Source of the DNA: an uncultured Parvularculaceae bacterium
Lineage (GTDB): Bacteria > Pseudomonadota > Alphaproteobacteria > Caulobacterales > Parvularculaceae
Assembly (NCBI GenBank): GCA_938015425.1
Contig: CALLPQ010000007.1
Span: 1-49,581 of the forward strand
Direction of reading: 5' to 3'
Length of the DNA: 49,581 nt
The notes beneath the pieces are model-generated. The model saw only the letters and a list, made by a program, of their open reading frames with translations, ran no database searches and had not been told where the DNA came from. Numbering within the stretch: position 1 is the first letter of the stretch; every line of letters starts with the position of its first letter. Position numbers and translations under genes: made by a program. Positions 27,558-37,236 of the stretch are shown piece after piece.

Positions 27558-28475
27558 ATGGAAGCATTTGGAATATTTGTTATTGGGGCACTGGTTGTTG
27601 CGGTTATCGTTGGGGTATCGGTTTTTAAAGTCGTCCCACAAGGGTTTGAATTTACGGTTGAACGGTTTGGACGTTACACCAAAACCCTAAAACCAGGATT
27701 GCATATTCTGGTACCGTTTTTTGACCGAATTGGCCGTAAACTGAATGTCATGGAACAAGTTCTTGATATTCCTGCACAAGAAGTGATCACCCGCGATAAC
27801 GCCATGGTCCAAGCCGACGCGGTGGCCTTTATCCAGATTATGGACGCCGCCGCCGCTTCTTATGAGGTCTCCCAACTAGACCGCGCCATCGGTAACCTTG
27901 CCATGACAAACATCCGTACTGTGATTGGTTCTCTTGATTTGGATGAAGTTCTATCAAATCGCGACGATATTAACGAGCGCTTATTACGGGTGATCGACGC
28001 GGCAACCCAGCCATGGGGCATCAAAGTAACACGTGTAGAGATTAAAGACTTAAATCCGCCAAACGACATCACCGAAGCCATGGCCCGCCAGATGAAAGCC
28101 GAACGTTTAAAGCGCGCGGAAATTTTAACCGCAGAAGGTGAAAAACAATCGGCTATCTTGCGCGCAGAAGGCGAGAAACAATCTGCCATTCTCGAGGCGG
28201 AAGGACGCCGCGAGGCCGCTTATAAAGACGCTGAAGCCCGCGAGCGCGAGGCACAAGCAGAAGCAAAAGCCACAGAAATGGTGAGCGAGGCCATCGCAAA
28301 AGGAGATGTGCAAGCGATCAATTATTTCGTTGCGCAAGATTATGTCAAAGCGTTTGAAAAACTGGCGATCTCTCCGCAACAAAAAACGGTCATCGTGCCG
28401 GCAGAACTAACCGCGCTTTCCAGCACAATTGGTGGCATATCGGCCCTGACAAAAGCGGCAACAGGAGAGAAATAA
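27558..28475 (+). CDS. SPFH/Band-7 membrane protein (stomatin/QmcA-like)
   Basis: The 305-residue protein has an N-terminal membrane helix (about 3-22), then the SPFH domain: VVPQGFEFTVERFGRYTKTLKPGLHILVPF reads as the typical first part, with VLDIPAQEVITRDNAMV following. A coiled region rich in Glu, Ala and Arg comes next (KAERLKRAEILTAEGEKQ, with a repeated EGEKQSAI). Such proteins form oligomeric membrane scaffolds and regulate partner proteases. The cognate NfeD-like gene follows, the usual pairing. AGAAGGAA precedes the ATG. Confidence 0.94.
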   Translation: MEAFGIFVIGALVVAVIVGVSVFKVVPQGFEFTVERFGRYTKTLKPGLHILVPFFDRIGRKLNVMEQVLDIPAQEVITRDNAMVQADAVAFIQIMDAAAASYEVSQLDRAIGNLAMTNIRTVIGSLDLDEVLSNRDDINERLLRVIDAATQPWGIKVTRVEIKDLNPPNDITEAMARQMKAERLKRAEILTAEGEKQSAILRAEGEKQSAILEAEGRREAAYKDAEAREREAQAEAKATEMVSEAIAKGDVQAINYFVAQDYVKAFEKLAISPQQKTVIVPAELTALSSTIGGISALTKAATGEK

Positions 28476-28505
28476 AACCCGTAAAAAAGGTTTTATCACA
28501 CCAAA

Positions 28506-28535
28506 GATCAGACCCTGACTATTCAGGGTGATGAT
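28506..28535 (+). promoter_or_regulatory. Intercistronic hairpin between SPFH and NfeD genes
   Basis: ACCCTG and CAGGGT (28512-28529) form a 6-bp stem with a 6-base loop, and outer GATC/GATC bases extend it imperfectly to 28506-28535. An AT-rich 8-bp stem (ATAAAACC / GGTTTTAT) lies just before it. There is no T run, so an mRNA-stability or partial attenuation role fits better than termination. Confidence 0.4.
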
Positions 28536-28564
28536 CTCATTAAAATGCAGAGAAAGGAAATGCA

Positions 28565-29053
28565 ATGGAACAGATCGTTCATTTTTTTGAAACAATACCT
28601 TTCTGGTATTGGTGGATACTGACATTAGGCCTATTAGCCTTAGAAGTCATGACGGGCACAACCTATTTATTATGGCCAGCAGCGGCGGCGGTTATTACCG
28701 GTTTTAGTGCGCTCTTCCCGTTTTCCAACTCTTGGCAATTGCAAATCTTACTATTTACAATCACCACGGGAATATTAATGATGATTGCTGCCCCGCGCCT
28801 TAAACCATGGCTGGCAAGTGCTCGTCACGATCATGAATTGTTAAATGAACGCGGCACCCGCAAAATTGGCCGTAAAGTCAGCGTTAATAGTGATTTTTCC
28901 AACGGTAATGGGCATGTGCGCCTTGACGATACGCTATGGTTGGCGGAAAGTGAAACAGGCGAGGATTATCCAGCAGAGACAAAACTGGAGATCACCCGCG
29001 TAGAAGGGGCAAAACTTTACGTAAAGGCAATCGATCAAAACCAGTCGGAATAA
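28565..29053 (+). CDS. NfeD-like membrane protein
   Basis: The 162-residue protein has three or so hydrophobic segments at about 12-90 (WYWWILTLGLLALEVMTG, LWPAAAAVITGFSALF, ILLFTITTGILMMIAA). A C-terminal OB-fold-like domain follows, with GRKVSVNSDFSNGNGHVRLDD and KLEITRVEGAKLYVKAI. NfeD proteins work with SPFH partners in membrane microdomains. The gene follows its SPFH partner after 89 bp, with AGAAAGGAA before the ATG. Confidence 0.92.
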   Translation: MEQIVHFFETIPFWYWWILTLGLLALEVMTGTTYLLWPAAAAVITGFSALFPFSNSWQLQILLFTITTGILMMIAAPRLKPWLASARHDHELLNERGTRKIGRKVSVNSDFSNGNGHVRLDDTLWLAESETGEDYPAETKLEITRVEGAKLYVKAIDQNQSE

Positions 29054-29118
29054 AGGTTTTGATACGGCGTAAAAGCATAACTATTTAGGGGGTAATGTGG
29101 ATATGGAAGGAGATTATT

Positions 29119-29511
29119 ATGAGAAGCACACTGAGTATCATCACAACACTTTTGATGGCCGGAGTCATCTTGGCCGCTGCAATGTTTGTATTACCGCAAT
29201 GGAATGTATGGCGGGCTGAAATGCAAGGGCGGGCGGCATTGGCGCAAGCCGAAAACGAACGCAAGGTACAAATCGAAGAAGCAAAGGCGCGCCTTGAATC
29301 ATCCAAATATTATGCTGACGCCGAAATCGAACGCGCCAAAGGCGTAGCCGAAGCCAACCGCATCGTTGCCGAAGGGCTTGGCGGTGCAGAAGGATATTTA
29401 CGCTATTTATGGATTAATAAGCTGGGCGAAAACGGGCAGGATGTTATCTATATCCCGACAGAAGCCGGTATCCCCATATTAGAAGCGGGCCGCACAGTAG
29501 AACCCAATTAA
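29119..29511 (+). CDS. Small single-helix protein resembling the C-terminal part of an SPFH protein
   Basis: The 130-residue product has one N-terminal helix (about 7-26, LLMAGVILAAAMFVLPQW) and a coiled Ala/Glu/Arg region (RAALAQAENERKVQIEEAKA, then ERAKGVAEANRIVAEGLGG). The tail is YLWINKLGENGQDVIYIPTEAGIPILEA, like the end of HflC/prohibitin proteins but without an SPFH domain. The ATG at 29119 is preceded by GGAAGGAGA; an earlier in-frame start at 29095 is less likely. It is the third gene of the SPFH-NfeD cluster and may add a coiled-coil subunit to the same complex. Confidence 0.78.
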   Translation: MRSTLSIITTLLMAGVILAAAMFVLPQWNVWRAEMQGRAALAQAENERKVQIEEAKARLESSKYYADAEIERAKGVAEANRIVAEGLGGAEGYLRYLWINKLGENGQDVIYIPTEAGIPILEAGRTVEPN

Positions 29512-29524
29512 GCGTAGACCCCAA

Positions 29525-30400
29525 TTGATACACCTAAAGACAGATAAAAACGAGGCAGGCCTTACAACATTTGGGGCCTGCCTCACCCATTTTAGACATA
29601 ACGGCCATGATATTTTGCGCCCAAACGAGCCGTTCATTCAAAACCCGTTAAAGGCTGCCTGTTTTCCGTGTGCCCCTTATTTTGGACGTATTCCAAATGG
29701 CGTCCCGTTAAGTGGTGATGGTTTTAAACATCAAACCGAACATTCAACCCTTTCCCATTGGCCTTTATCCCTAACCCATAAGGATATTGATACGCCCATT
29801 CATGGGGAGGCATGGGTTTCGCCTTGGCAGTTGGCGCAGGTGGAAGAGCAAAACCATCATCAAACAATCCTAAGCCACCATGCCCCCGCAAACACAAATG
29901 GGAAATACCCCTTCGGGTGGCAAGCGACAAAAACTATTACCCTTAACCAGCAATCTCTTTCTATTGATCTTACGATAAAAAATACCAATGCCATTACCGC
30001 CCCCTTTGGCTTGGGGCTGCACCCGTTTTTTCAGCGATTACCAGACACGCAATTGCAATTCGACTATGAAACCCTGCACACACCGCCGGCATTTGCGCCC
30101 ATCACCCTTGATCAATATCCATTCCCGAAAAAATCGGCACTCCCCGATTTCACGATTGACCATAGTTTTATCGGTTGGGGTGGTCGCACCATTATAACGA
30201 CGCCTGATAAGCCGACAATCATGATAGAAAGCAATGCCGCTTACCTTCATCTCTATGCTCCTCAGGGGCAGAATTTCTTTTGCCTTGAGCCAGTCACTCA
30301 ATTACCCGGCGCGTTTTCATCCCCGCCCACATTAAAAAAGATGATGCTTGAACCACAACAATCGCGCCGCTTAACCATGACCATAAGCTGTAACATTTAA
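29525..30400 (+). CDS. Aldose 1-epimerase family protein
   Basis: This 291-residue galactose-mutarotase-like beta protein interconverts sugar anomers. Conserved family features are PYFGRIPNG near the N-terminus, the catalytic His region TPIHGEAW, LGLHPFFQRLPD in the middle, and the general-base Glu in FCLEPVTQLPGAF. The only start consistent with the N-terminus is TTG at 29525, 13 bp past the previous stop, with no clear ribosome site, so it may depend on translation of the gene before it. A bidirectional terminator follows at 30416-30456. Confidence 0.9.
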   Translation: MIHLKTDKNEAGLTTFGACLTHFRHNGHDILRPNEPFIQNPLKAACFPCAPYFGRIPNGVPLSGDGFKHQTEHSTLSHWPLSLTHKDIDTPIHGEAWVSPWQLAQVEEQNHHQTILSHHAPANTNGKYPFGWQATKTITLNQQSLSIDLTIKNTNAITAPFGLGLHPFFQRLPDTQLQFDYETLHTPPAFAPITLDQYPFPKKSALPDFTIDHSFIGWGGRTIITTPDKPTIMIESNAAYLHLYAPQGQNFFCLEPVTQLPGAFSSPPTLKKMMLEPQQSRRLTMTISCNI

Positions 30401-30415
30401 AAATCTGACCCAGAT

Positions 30416-30456
30416 AAAAAGAGCGTAATTCCGGATTTGGAATGACGCTCTTTTTT
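30416..30456. terminator. Bidirectional terminator between convergent genes
   Basis: GAGCGT-A-ATTCC and GGAAT-G-ACGCTC form a long stem with one mismatch, flanked by AAAAA and TTTTTT. It lies between the aldose epimerase gene (plus) and fba (minus), and serves both ends. Confidence 0.93.
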
Positions 30457-30487
30457 AATTAGAATATAATCAGGTTCGGTCTGGCCC

Positions 30488-31534
30488 TTACCCTTCCAGC
30501 TCTTTTGACCATGTACCCAATTGGGCAAGTCCGTTCATTTTGGCCCGATGGGCAAATGCGGCGCTGCCTGCCGCTACATTTTCAGGTTTACCTTGCCACG
30601 CTTGAAGGGCCGCCGTTTGTAACGCCCGACCATATGAAAAAGATAACGCCCACGGCATTTTATCTTTATACGCTGCATTCATTGTATTGAGATTTTCAGT
30701 GGCTTCGATTTCTGACTGCCCGCCTGATAGAAACACAATGCCCGGAACCGCAGCCGGCACACAAGCACGAAAACAATCAACTGTCTTTTCTGCAATCTCT
30801 TCACTGCTGGCTTGCTTGGGAGATTTTTTACCCGCAATCACCATATTGGGTTTCAAGATAACACCTTCCAAGGCAACGCGTGCTTCGCCCAACGCGCCAA
30901 ACAATGCGTACAACGAAGCATGGGTCACCTCGCAACAGCGATTAATATCATGATCACCATCCATCAACACCTCAGGCTCAACAATAGGTACGATGCCCGC
31001 TTCTTGGCAAAGGCTGGCATAACGCGCCAATGCTTCTGCATTCGCCTTTAAACTATAACGGGTTGGTATGGCATAAGAGCCATTAATTCCTTGCTGTGCA
31101 CCTACATCAATCACCGCGCGCCATTTTGCGAACCGTGCACCAAGCTTATGATATTCCGCCAAGCGCTCGCGCAAACCATCAAGCCCTTCGGTCACGGTTT
31201 CCCCTGGGAAACCATGAATGGCTTTGGCACCGGCATCCACTTTAATACCGGGGATAGAGCCCGCATCCTTAATCAGCTTCACCAAAGGCGTGCCATCAGC
31301 CGCATTTTGGCGGATGGTCTCATCGTATAAAATAACGCCGGAAATATTCTCTTCCATCGCCGCTTTGGTACGAAACAACATCTCACGATAATCACGCCGC
31401 GAGGTTTCAACCGATTGTGTGTTGATGGTATCAAAGCGCTTTTTAATGGTGCCTGTCGACTCATCCGCCGCCAGAATACCTTTTGCAGGTGCCACCATGG
31501 CAACAGCAATTTTATTCAATTCAGTTACGTTCAT
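30488..31534 (-). CDS. Class I fructose-bisphosphate aldolase
   Basis: Class I aldolase cleaves fructose-1,6-bisphosphate through a Schiff base, without metal. The ATG at 31534 gives 348 aa with GGGAGGA upstream, and the start MNVTELNKIAVAMVAPAKGI fits the family. Key stretches are LAADESTGTIKKRF, the Schiff-base lysine Lys228 in VILKPNMV, VEPEVLMDGDH and FLSGGQSE. The frame continues 38 codons upstream but without conservation. It ends the sugar-phosphate run tkt-gap-pgk-fba, about 214 bp after pgk, so it may have its own promoter. Confidence 0.96.
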   Translation of the reverse strand: MNVTELNKIAVAMVAPAKGILAADESTGTIKKRFDTINTQSVETSRRDYREMLFRTKAAMEENISGVILYDETIRQNAADGTPLVKLIKDAGSIPGIKVDAGAKAIHGFPGETVTEGLDGLRERLAEYHKLGARFAKWRAVIDVGAQQGINGSYAIPTRYSLKANAEALARYASLCQEAGIVPIVEPEVLMDGDHDINRCCEVTHASLYALFGALGEARVALEGVILKPNMVIAGKKSPKQASSEEIAEKTVDCFRACVPAAVPGIVFLSGGQSEIEATENLNTMNAAYKDKMPWALSFSYGRALQTAALQAWQGKPENVAAGSAAFAHRAKMNGLAQLGTWSKELEG

Positions 31535-31748
31535 ACTATCCTCCCAGACATTGAACAGATTAATAAAATTGCTGTTTTGATATTGCTTTATGGCCTTGCA
31601 ATCAACCCTGAAGATGCAGAAATAAGCCGCATCACAATAGCAGCGCAATCACACTCAGATAATCAGCCCCCTAAATGGGTATAGGCATGGGTTATAACAA
31701 TGGATTACACCGTTACACTGGCCATCAATAGTGCCTGGCCTCACAAGG

Positions 31749-32948
31749 CTATTTTTCTAATGCTTTAACACCGGGGAGGGTTTTACCTTCAAGCCATTCC
31801 AAAAACGCGCCACCTGCTGTTGAAACATAGGTGAAATCATCTCTAACTTGCGCATGGTTAAGGGCCGCAACCGTATCACCGCCCCCCGCAACAGCGACCA
31901 ACCCATTATTTTTAACGCGTTTAGCCGCAAATTTTGCAGCTTCAACCGTTGCTGTATCAAAGGGGGAAATTTCAAAAGCACCCAAAGGCCCATTCCAGAC
32001 CAATGTTTTAACGCTCTCCATCTTTTCAGCAATCAAGTTGACACTATCGGGCCCTAAATCCAGCATCATTTCATCGGCTCCGATATCCTCAATCGGCACT
32101 GTCCGGTTAGCGGCCCCCGCTTTAAATTCTTTTGTCACAACCGCGTCAGTTGGCAAGATAATCTCGCAATCTTGTTGCTCTGCCTGCGTCATAATTTCCT
32201 GCGCTGTATCCAGTAATCCGGGTTCACACAAAGATTTACCAACCCCGATATTTTGGGCCAACAAAAATGTATTTGCCATCCCACCGCCAACAACCAGTTT
32301 GTCGGCATTTTTAATCAAGTTTAACAAAAGCGGAATTTTCGTGGAAACCTTCGCCCCGCCCACAACCGCCATCATGGGTCGCACTGGATTAGACAAAGCC
32401 GCCCCCAGATAGTCAAGTTCCCGCTCCATGGCCAATCCCGCCATTGCAGGTAACAAGTGGGCCAACCCTTCGGTCGAGGCATGGGCGCGATGAGCCGCAG
32501 AAAATGCATCATTCACATATAAATCGCCATTTGCCGCCAATGCTTTGGCAAAATCAGGATCGTTTTGTTCTTCGCCCGCATGAAAGCGGGTATTTTCCAA
32601 GAGTAACACATCTCCGTTACTCAGTGTATTGATGGAATCTTGTGCCGCATCACCAATACAGTCTGCAGCAAAGCGAATAGGTTTCGTGTGAAAGTGCTGA
32701 CCCGCCGCAAGGGCAACCGGTTTTAACGACATCTCCAACCGCACTTGCCCTTTTGGGCGGGCAAAATGCGAAAGTAAAATAACTTTCGCACCGCGTTCAC
32801 TCAAATTTTTTATCGTGGGTATTGCCCGCTCAATACGGGTGGCATCGCTCACACGGCCATCCTCGCCAAATGGCACATTAAAATCAACGCGCACAAAGAC
32901 ACGTTTACCCGAAACATCAAAATCGTTTACGCTATGATAGTTTGCCAT
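31749..32948 (-). CDS. pgk: Phosphoglycerate kinase
   Basis: Pgk transfers phosphate between 1,3-bisphosphoglycerate and ADP in glycolysis, and runs in reverse in gluconeogenesis. The 399 residues match the family length. Signatures are KRVFVRVDFNVPF, LLSHFARPKG, NDAFSAAHRAHAST, VVGGAKVSTK and the nucleotide end VAVAGGGDTVAAL. The ATG at 32948 lies 24 bp after the gap stop codon, so it is part of the tkt-gap-pgk transcript. Confidence 0.98.
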   Translation of the reverse strand: MANYHSVNDFDVSGKRVFVRVDFNVPFGEDGRVSDATRIERAIPTIKNLSERGAKVILLSHFARPKGQVRLEMSLKPVALAAGQHFHTKPIRFAADCIGDAAQDSINTLSNGDVLLLENTRFHAGEEQNDPDFAKALAANGDLYVNDAFSAAHRAHASTEGLAHLLPAMAGLAMERELDYLGAALSNPVRPMMAVVGGAKVSTKIPLLLNLIKNADKLVVGGGMANTFLLAQNIGVGKSLCEPGLLDTAQEIMTQAEQQDCEIILPTDAVVTKEFKAGAANRTVPIEDIGADEMMLDLGPDSVNLIAEKMESVKTLVWNGPLGAFEISPFDTATVEAAKFAAKRVKNNGLVAVAGGGDTVAALNHAQVRDDFTYVSTAGGAFLEWLEGKTLPGVKALEK

Positions 32949-32972
32949 CTCATTACTCTATAAAACTGAACC

Positions 32973-33983
32973 CTACAGGAATTTTGCCATCACCAAGGCG
33001 GTGTCACTCATACGCGTAGAAAAACCCCATTCATTATCATACCAGGACAGCACACGAACCAATTTTCCTTCAAGGATTTGCGTTTGTGATAGCGCCAAAG
33101 TGGACGAGTGAGGATCGTGATTGAAATCAATGGAGACCAAAGGCTTATCGGTAACCCCTAATATACCTTTTAATGGGCCCGATGCCGCAGCCGCGATCAT
33201 CGCATTATTAATCTCTTCAACACTGGTGTCACGCGACGGCGTAAATACCAAATCAACCGCCGAAACATTGGGGGTTGGTACACGAATAGAAGATCCGTCA
33301 AGTTTGCCGTTTAATTCAGGCATCACCAATCCCACCGCTTTTGCAGCCCCGGTTGATGTGGGTATCATCGAGACAGCAGCCGCCCGTCCACGATACAAGT
33401 CTTTATGCATCGTATCTAATGTGGGTTGATCACCCGTATAGGAATGGATTGTCGTCATATACCCACGCTCAATCCCCACTGTGTGGTGCAACACTTTAGC
33501 AAGGGGCGCAAGACAATTGGTGGTGCATGACGCATTAGAAACAACAATATCATCTGCCCCCAATGTGCCATCATTCACGCCATATACGATGGTTTTATCG
33601 GCATTTTTTGCCGGCGCTGAAATCAACACGCGCTTTGCACCGCCCGCCAAATGGGCCGAGGCTTTTTCTTTATCCGCGAAAATACCCGTACATTCAAAAA
33701 CAATATCCACACCCAGATCACCCCAAGGTAATTTGGCTGGATCGCGCTCGGCCAATACTTTTATAGGGCCGCGCCCCACATCAATACTATCCTTGGTTAC
33801 TTTCACATCATTTGGAAATCTACCGTGTACGGAATCATATTGTACTAAATGCGCATTTGTCTCAACTGGACCTAGATCATTAATCGCTACCACTTCAATA
33901 TCCGAGCGGTTATTTTCCAGAATGGATCGTAATGCCAAACGGCCAATGCGACCAAATCCGTTAATACCAATTTTTAGTGTCAT
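32973..33983 (-). CDS. gap: Type I glyceraldehyde-3-phosphate dehydrogenase
   Basis: Gap is the NAD-dependent phosphorylating dehydrogenase of glycolysis. The 336-residue protein has the Rossmann start [12 protein letters not shown], the active-site Cys153 in [12 protein letters not shown], and [11 protein letters not shown], and ends with [18 protein letters not shown] precedes the ATG at 33983. The gene is 10 bp after the transketolase stop, so the two are co-transcribed. Confidence 0.98.
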   Translation of the reverse strand: MTLKIGINGFGRIGRLALRSILENNRSDIEVVAINDLGPVETNAHLVQYDSVHGRFPNDVKVTKDSIDVGRGPIKVLAERDPAKLPWGDLGVDIVFECTGIFADKEKASAHLAGGAKRVLISAPAKNADKTIVYGVNDGTLGADDIVVSNASCTTNCLAPLAKVLHHTVGIERGYMTTIHSYTGDQPTLDTMHKDLYRGRAAAVSMIPTSTGAAKAVGLVMPELNGKLDGSSIRVPTPNVSAVDLVFTPSRDTSVEEINNAMIAAAASGPLKGILGVTDKPLVSIDFNHDPHSSTLALSQTQILEGKLVRVLSWYDNEWGFSTRMSDTALVMAKFL

Positions 33984-33993
33984 AATAGATCTC

Positions 33994-36012
33994 CTACTGC
34001 GTTAACTCATTTACTTTGTTGATAATTGCATCAACGGTTATACCAAAATGTTCATAAAGCGCCGGTGCCGGTGCCGAGGCTCCAAAACTCTTCATACCAA
34101 TGAATGCGCCCCGATCACCAATCAACCGGTCCCATCCTTGCTGAACGCCTGCCTCGATGGCGATACGTGGTTTATCACCCAATACTTCCATACGGTAAGC
34201 CGCATCTTGTTCTTCAAACAATTCCATACAAGGCACCGAAACAACGCGGGCACGCACACCATCACACGCTAATTTTGCCTGCGCTTTAATGGCCAATTCA
34301 ACTTCGGAACCACTCGCCAATAAAGTAGTATGATAATCTGGTGCATCTGCAAGAATATATGCCCCGCGTGCACACAGATTTTCATCAGTATGGGTTAGCC
34401 GTGCTGGTTCCAGCCCCTGACGGGTTAGAGACAAGATTGATGGCGTTTGTTGATTATTAATCGACAAAGCCCAACATTCAGCTGTTTCAATAACATCTGC
34501 CGGACGGAACACATGTAAATTAGGGATAGCGCGCAACGCCGCCAAATGTTCTACCGGTTGGTGGGTTGGCCCATCCTCACCCAAGCCAATCGAATCGTGG
34601 GTCATCACATAAACCACCCGCAACCCCATCAAGGCCGAGAGGCGAATTGCCGGACGGCAATAGTCTGTAAACACCATAAATGTTCCGCCATAGGGCACAA
34701 TGCCCCCATGCAAGGCCATCCCGTTCATCGCGGAGGCCATGGCATGTTCGCGAATACCATAATAAACATAACGGCCCGCATAATTTTCGCTGGAGTAAAT
34801 GCCCAAACTCTTCGTCTTGGTGTTATTCGATCCCGTCAGATCCGCGGATCCGCCAATGGTTTCTGGCACGGCTTCATTGATCACCTCTAGCACCATTTCA
34901 GAGGCTTTTCGCGTGGCAACTTTTGGCTGGCTTTCTGCAAGGCCGCGCTTAAAGCCATTGATGGCTTTATTGACATCGTCCGCATAATCTCCGCGCAAAG
35001 CCTTTTCAAAGGCGGCTTTATGATCATGACTTTGCAAGCGCTTTTCCCAATCTTCACGCACGCCCGCGCAGCGTCCACCAATTGTTCGCCATGCCGACAA
35101 TATATCATCAGGAATATGGAAAGGGGCGTGGGGCCAATTTAACGCTTTGCGCGCACCCGCAATTTCTTCTTCCCCCAACGGGGCCCCATGTGAAGAGGAT
35201 TTGCCCGCTTTTGTCGGGGCGCCCAACCCGATAGTGGTGCGGCAAGCAATCAAGCTCGGCTTATCCGATTGCTGCGCCGCTTGTATCGCTGCGGCAATAG
35301 CCTCGGGGTCATGTCCATCAATCCGGACACAGTCCCATCCCGACGCTTCAAACCGCATGAGCTGATCCGTGCTATCTGACAAATCAATAGGGCCATCAAT
35401 CGAAATTCCGTTATCGTCCCATAGCACGATGAGTTTGCGCAATTTTAAATGACCGGCCATGGCAACAGCTTCTTGGGATATGCCTTCCATCAAACAGCCA
35501 TCACCCGCAATCGTATAAGTATAATGATCCACCAGATCATGACCAAACCGGCTGGCTTGGTGGGCTTCCGCCATCGCCATACCCACAGCATTGGTTATGC
35601 CTTGCCCTAACGGGCCTGTGGTTGTCTCGACCCCCGGTGCATGGCCATATTCGGGATGGCCAGCGGTTTTTGCGCCTAATTGGCGAAAATTTTTGATATC
35701 TTCAATATCCATCCCGTCTATGCCGATTAAATAATTAAGGGCATAGATCAACATAGAGCCATGGCCGGCAGATAGAACAAACCGATCGCGGTCCGGCCAT
35801 TGGGGGAATTTTGCGTCATATTTCAAAAACTGGCCAAACAACACGGTTGCCACATCGGCCATGCCCATCGGCATGCCCGGATGGCCCGATTTTGCCTGCT
35901 CCACCGCATCCATGGCTAAAGCGCGAATCGCATTCGCCATTTGCTTGGGCGCTATTTGGAAAGAGGGAATGGTGCTTTGGGCTGTCGACTGGGAATCGGG
36001 TGATGAGGTCAT
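33994..36012 (-). CDS. tkt: Transketolase
   Basis: Transketolase moves two-carbon units in the pentose phosphate pathway using thiamine diphosphate. The 672-residue length is standard. Signatures are [12 protein letters not shown], the TPP/Mg motif [13 protein letters not shown] ending in [23 protein letters not shown], the [12 protein letters not shown] pyrimidine region, and the C-terminal [22 protein letters not shown] lies before the ATG at 36012. It leads the minus-strand run with gap and pgk, and is divergent from the DUF4164 gene, a common alphaproteobacterial arrangement. Confidence 0.98.
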   Translation of the reverse strand: MTSSPDSQSTAQSTIPSFQIAPKQMANAIRALAMDAVEQAKSGHPGMPMGMADVATVLFGQFLKYDAKFPQWPDRDRFVLSAGHGSMLIYALNYLIGIDGMDIEDIKNFRQLGAKTAGHPEYGHAPGVETTTGPLGQGITNAVGMAMAEAHQASRFGHDLVDHYTYTIAGDGCLMEGISQEAVAMAGHLKLRKLIVLWDDNGISIDGPIDLSDSTDQLMRFEASGWDCVRIDGHDPEAIAAAIQAAQQSDKPSLIACRTTIGLGAPTKAGKSSSHGAPLGEEEIAGARKALNWPHAPFHIPDDILSAWRTIGGRCAGVREDWEKRLQSHDHKAAFEKALRGDYADDVNKAINGFKRGLAESQPKVATRKASEMVLEVINEAVPETIGGSADLTGSNNTKTKSLGIYSSENYAGRYVYYGIREHAMASAMNGMALHGGIVPYGGTFMVFTDYCRPAIRLSALMGLRVVYVMTHDSIGLGEDGPTHQPVEHLAALRAIPNLHVFRPADVIETAECWALSINNQQTPSILSLTRQGLEPARLTHTDENLCARGAYILADAPDYHTTLLASGSEVELAIKAQAKLACDGVRARVVSVPCMELFEEQDAAYRMEVLGDKPRIAIEAGVQQGWDRLIGDRGAFIGMKSFGASAPAPALYEHFGITVDAIINKVNELTQ

Positions 36013-36285
36013 TGAAACGCCTTTTGAAGTAACACCTTGGGGCTAACACAGCCTAAAGGCTGGCACTAAAGTTTTGCGGCTGGCACTATAAGTTCTGCGC
36101 CCAATAATAAAGCGCAATTCAATTCAGCCCTGTCTTGCATTGACAAAACTCTCTGGTCAAGAGGCAGGGGGAAATTTGGATAAACAATCTGCTTTTGCCA
36201 ATGATAAGAGCTTTAAGGAGGGATTTCATTTTGCTAATCATCACTATCTCTTCTATAATAATTTCACAGAAATGGAGGAGATCAC

Positions 36286-36504
36286 ATGTCATCTCTTGAA
36301 AACTCGGTTTACGATCTCGCTAAAGCCCTAGAAGACCTCGAATTACGAATTGACGAGCGCCTCGAGGATGAAACCAATAATCACGAACATTTTGAAACGA
36401 TCCGTCGTCAAGCCCATGCAGCCTCAACCCATGCGCGGCGGGCCTCAACCAATTTGGCGTCCCTTATTACGGATATGAAAGCATTGCTCCCCCAGAATAA
36501 ATAA
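36286..36504 (+). CDS. DUF4164 family small coiled-coil protein
   Basis: This 72-residue, mostly helical and charged protein (SSLENSVYDLAKALEDLELR) fits the DUF4164 group found beside zapA and opposite tkt in alphaproteobacteria. The function of the family is unknown; the pairing with zapA suggests a cell-division link. GGAGGAGA precedes the ATG, a strong ribosome site. Confidence 0.82.
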   Translation: MSSLENSVYDLAKALEDLELRIDERLEDETNNHEHFETIRRQAHAASTHARRASTNLASLITDMKALLPQNK

Positions 36505-36717
36505 ACGGAGCAATTGTTGATCTTAACATTGATGTCATGGGAATCGATTTTGAAGGTCGCTCTTAATTTTTGATCTAGATTTGTTTTAGCCCAACCTGAT
36601 TTTAACCGGCCTTATTTTCCAATTACCCGTAATACACATTACTCTTAATACCCATTACTCTTCATAATAGGCAGAATCATTTTAAAATCGGCAATTCACT
36701 AACAAATAGGAACTCTG

Positions 36718-37110
36718 ATGCCCAACATCGACATCACCATCAATAACAGAATGTATAAAGTCAGTTGCGACGCCGGTCAGGAACAGCGTTTAATGAGCTT
36801 ATCAAAATGGGCCGACGAACGGGTTAAAATGATTGCAGACGAATTGGGTCAAATCGGCGATACGCGCCTCATGTTACTCACATTATTAATGGTAAGCGAC
36901 GAACTGTTTGAACTTAAAGACCGCCTTGCGACCCAAAACGGCCAAGGCGCTCAGATTGATTCCGATGCAAAAAGCAATACGACAGAAGAAGATACATCCC
37001 AAATTATTGATGCCGCCACATCCAGAATAAATGCTCTAACGCAACGCTTACCACCGCGAAACATCCAATCTGAATCTCAATCGGGTTTAGAAGGCAATAT
37101 CGTTGAGTAA
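36718..37110 (+). CDS. zapA: Cell division protein ZapA
   Basis: ZapA bundles FtsZ filaments at the division ring. The 130-residue protein starts MPNIDITINNRMYKVSCDAGQ, the typical ZapA beta strand, followed by EQRLMSLSKWADERVKMIADE and a long helix. The C-terminal 40 residues are low-complexity. The ATG at 36718 has AGGAAC upstream. In many alphaproteobacteria the next features are 6S RNA and 5-formyl-THF cyclo-ligase; here an unrelated convergent gene begins 126 bp later. Confidence 0.92.
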   Translation: MPNIDITINNRMYKVSCDAGQEQRLMSLSKWADERVKMIADELGQIGDTRLMLLTLLMVSDELFELKDRLATQNGQGAQIDSDAKSNTTEEDTSQIIDAATSRINALTQRLPPRNIQSESQSGLEGNIVE

Positions 37111-37236
37111 AATCATCCGTATTCAAATAGAATGGATTGATCATAAATTGATCACGCCCCGTATCATCGGCAAGCGCAAACCGAAACCCCTTACTCAACG
37201 AAACTCTAACTCACGGAACTCTAACTCAACGAAGCC

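Noticed and set aside
31831-32412. A 193-codon plus-strand frame opposite pgk
   Set aside because: It is a shadow of the phosphoglycerate kinase gene, with no ribosome site and no conserved motif.
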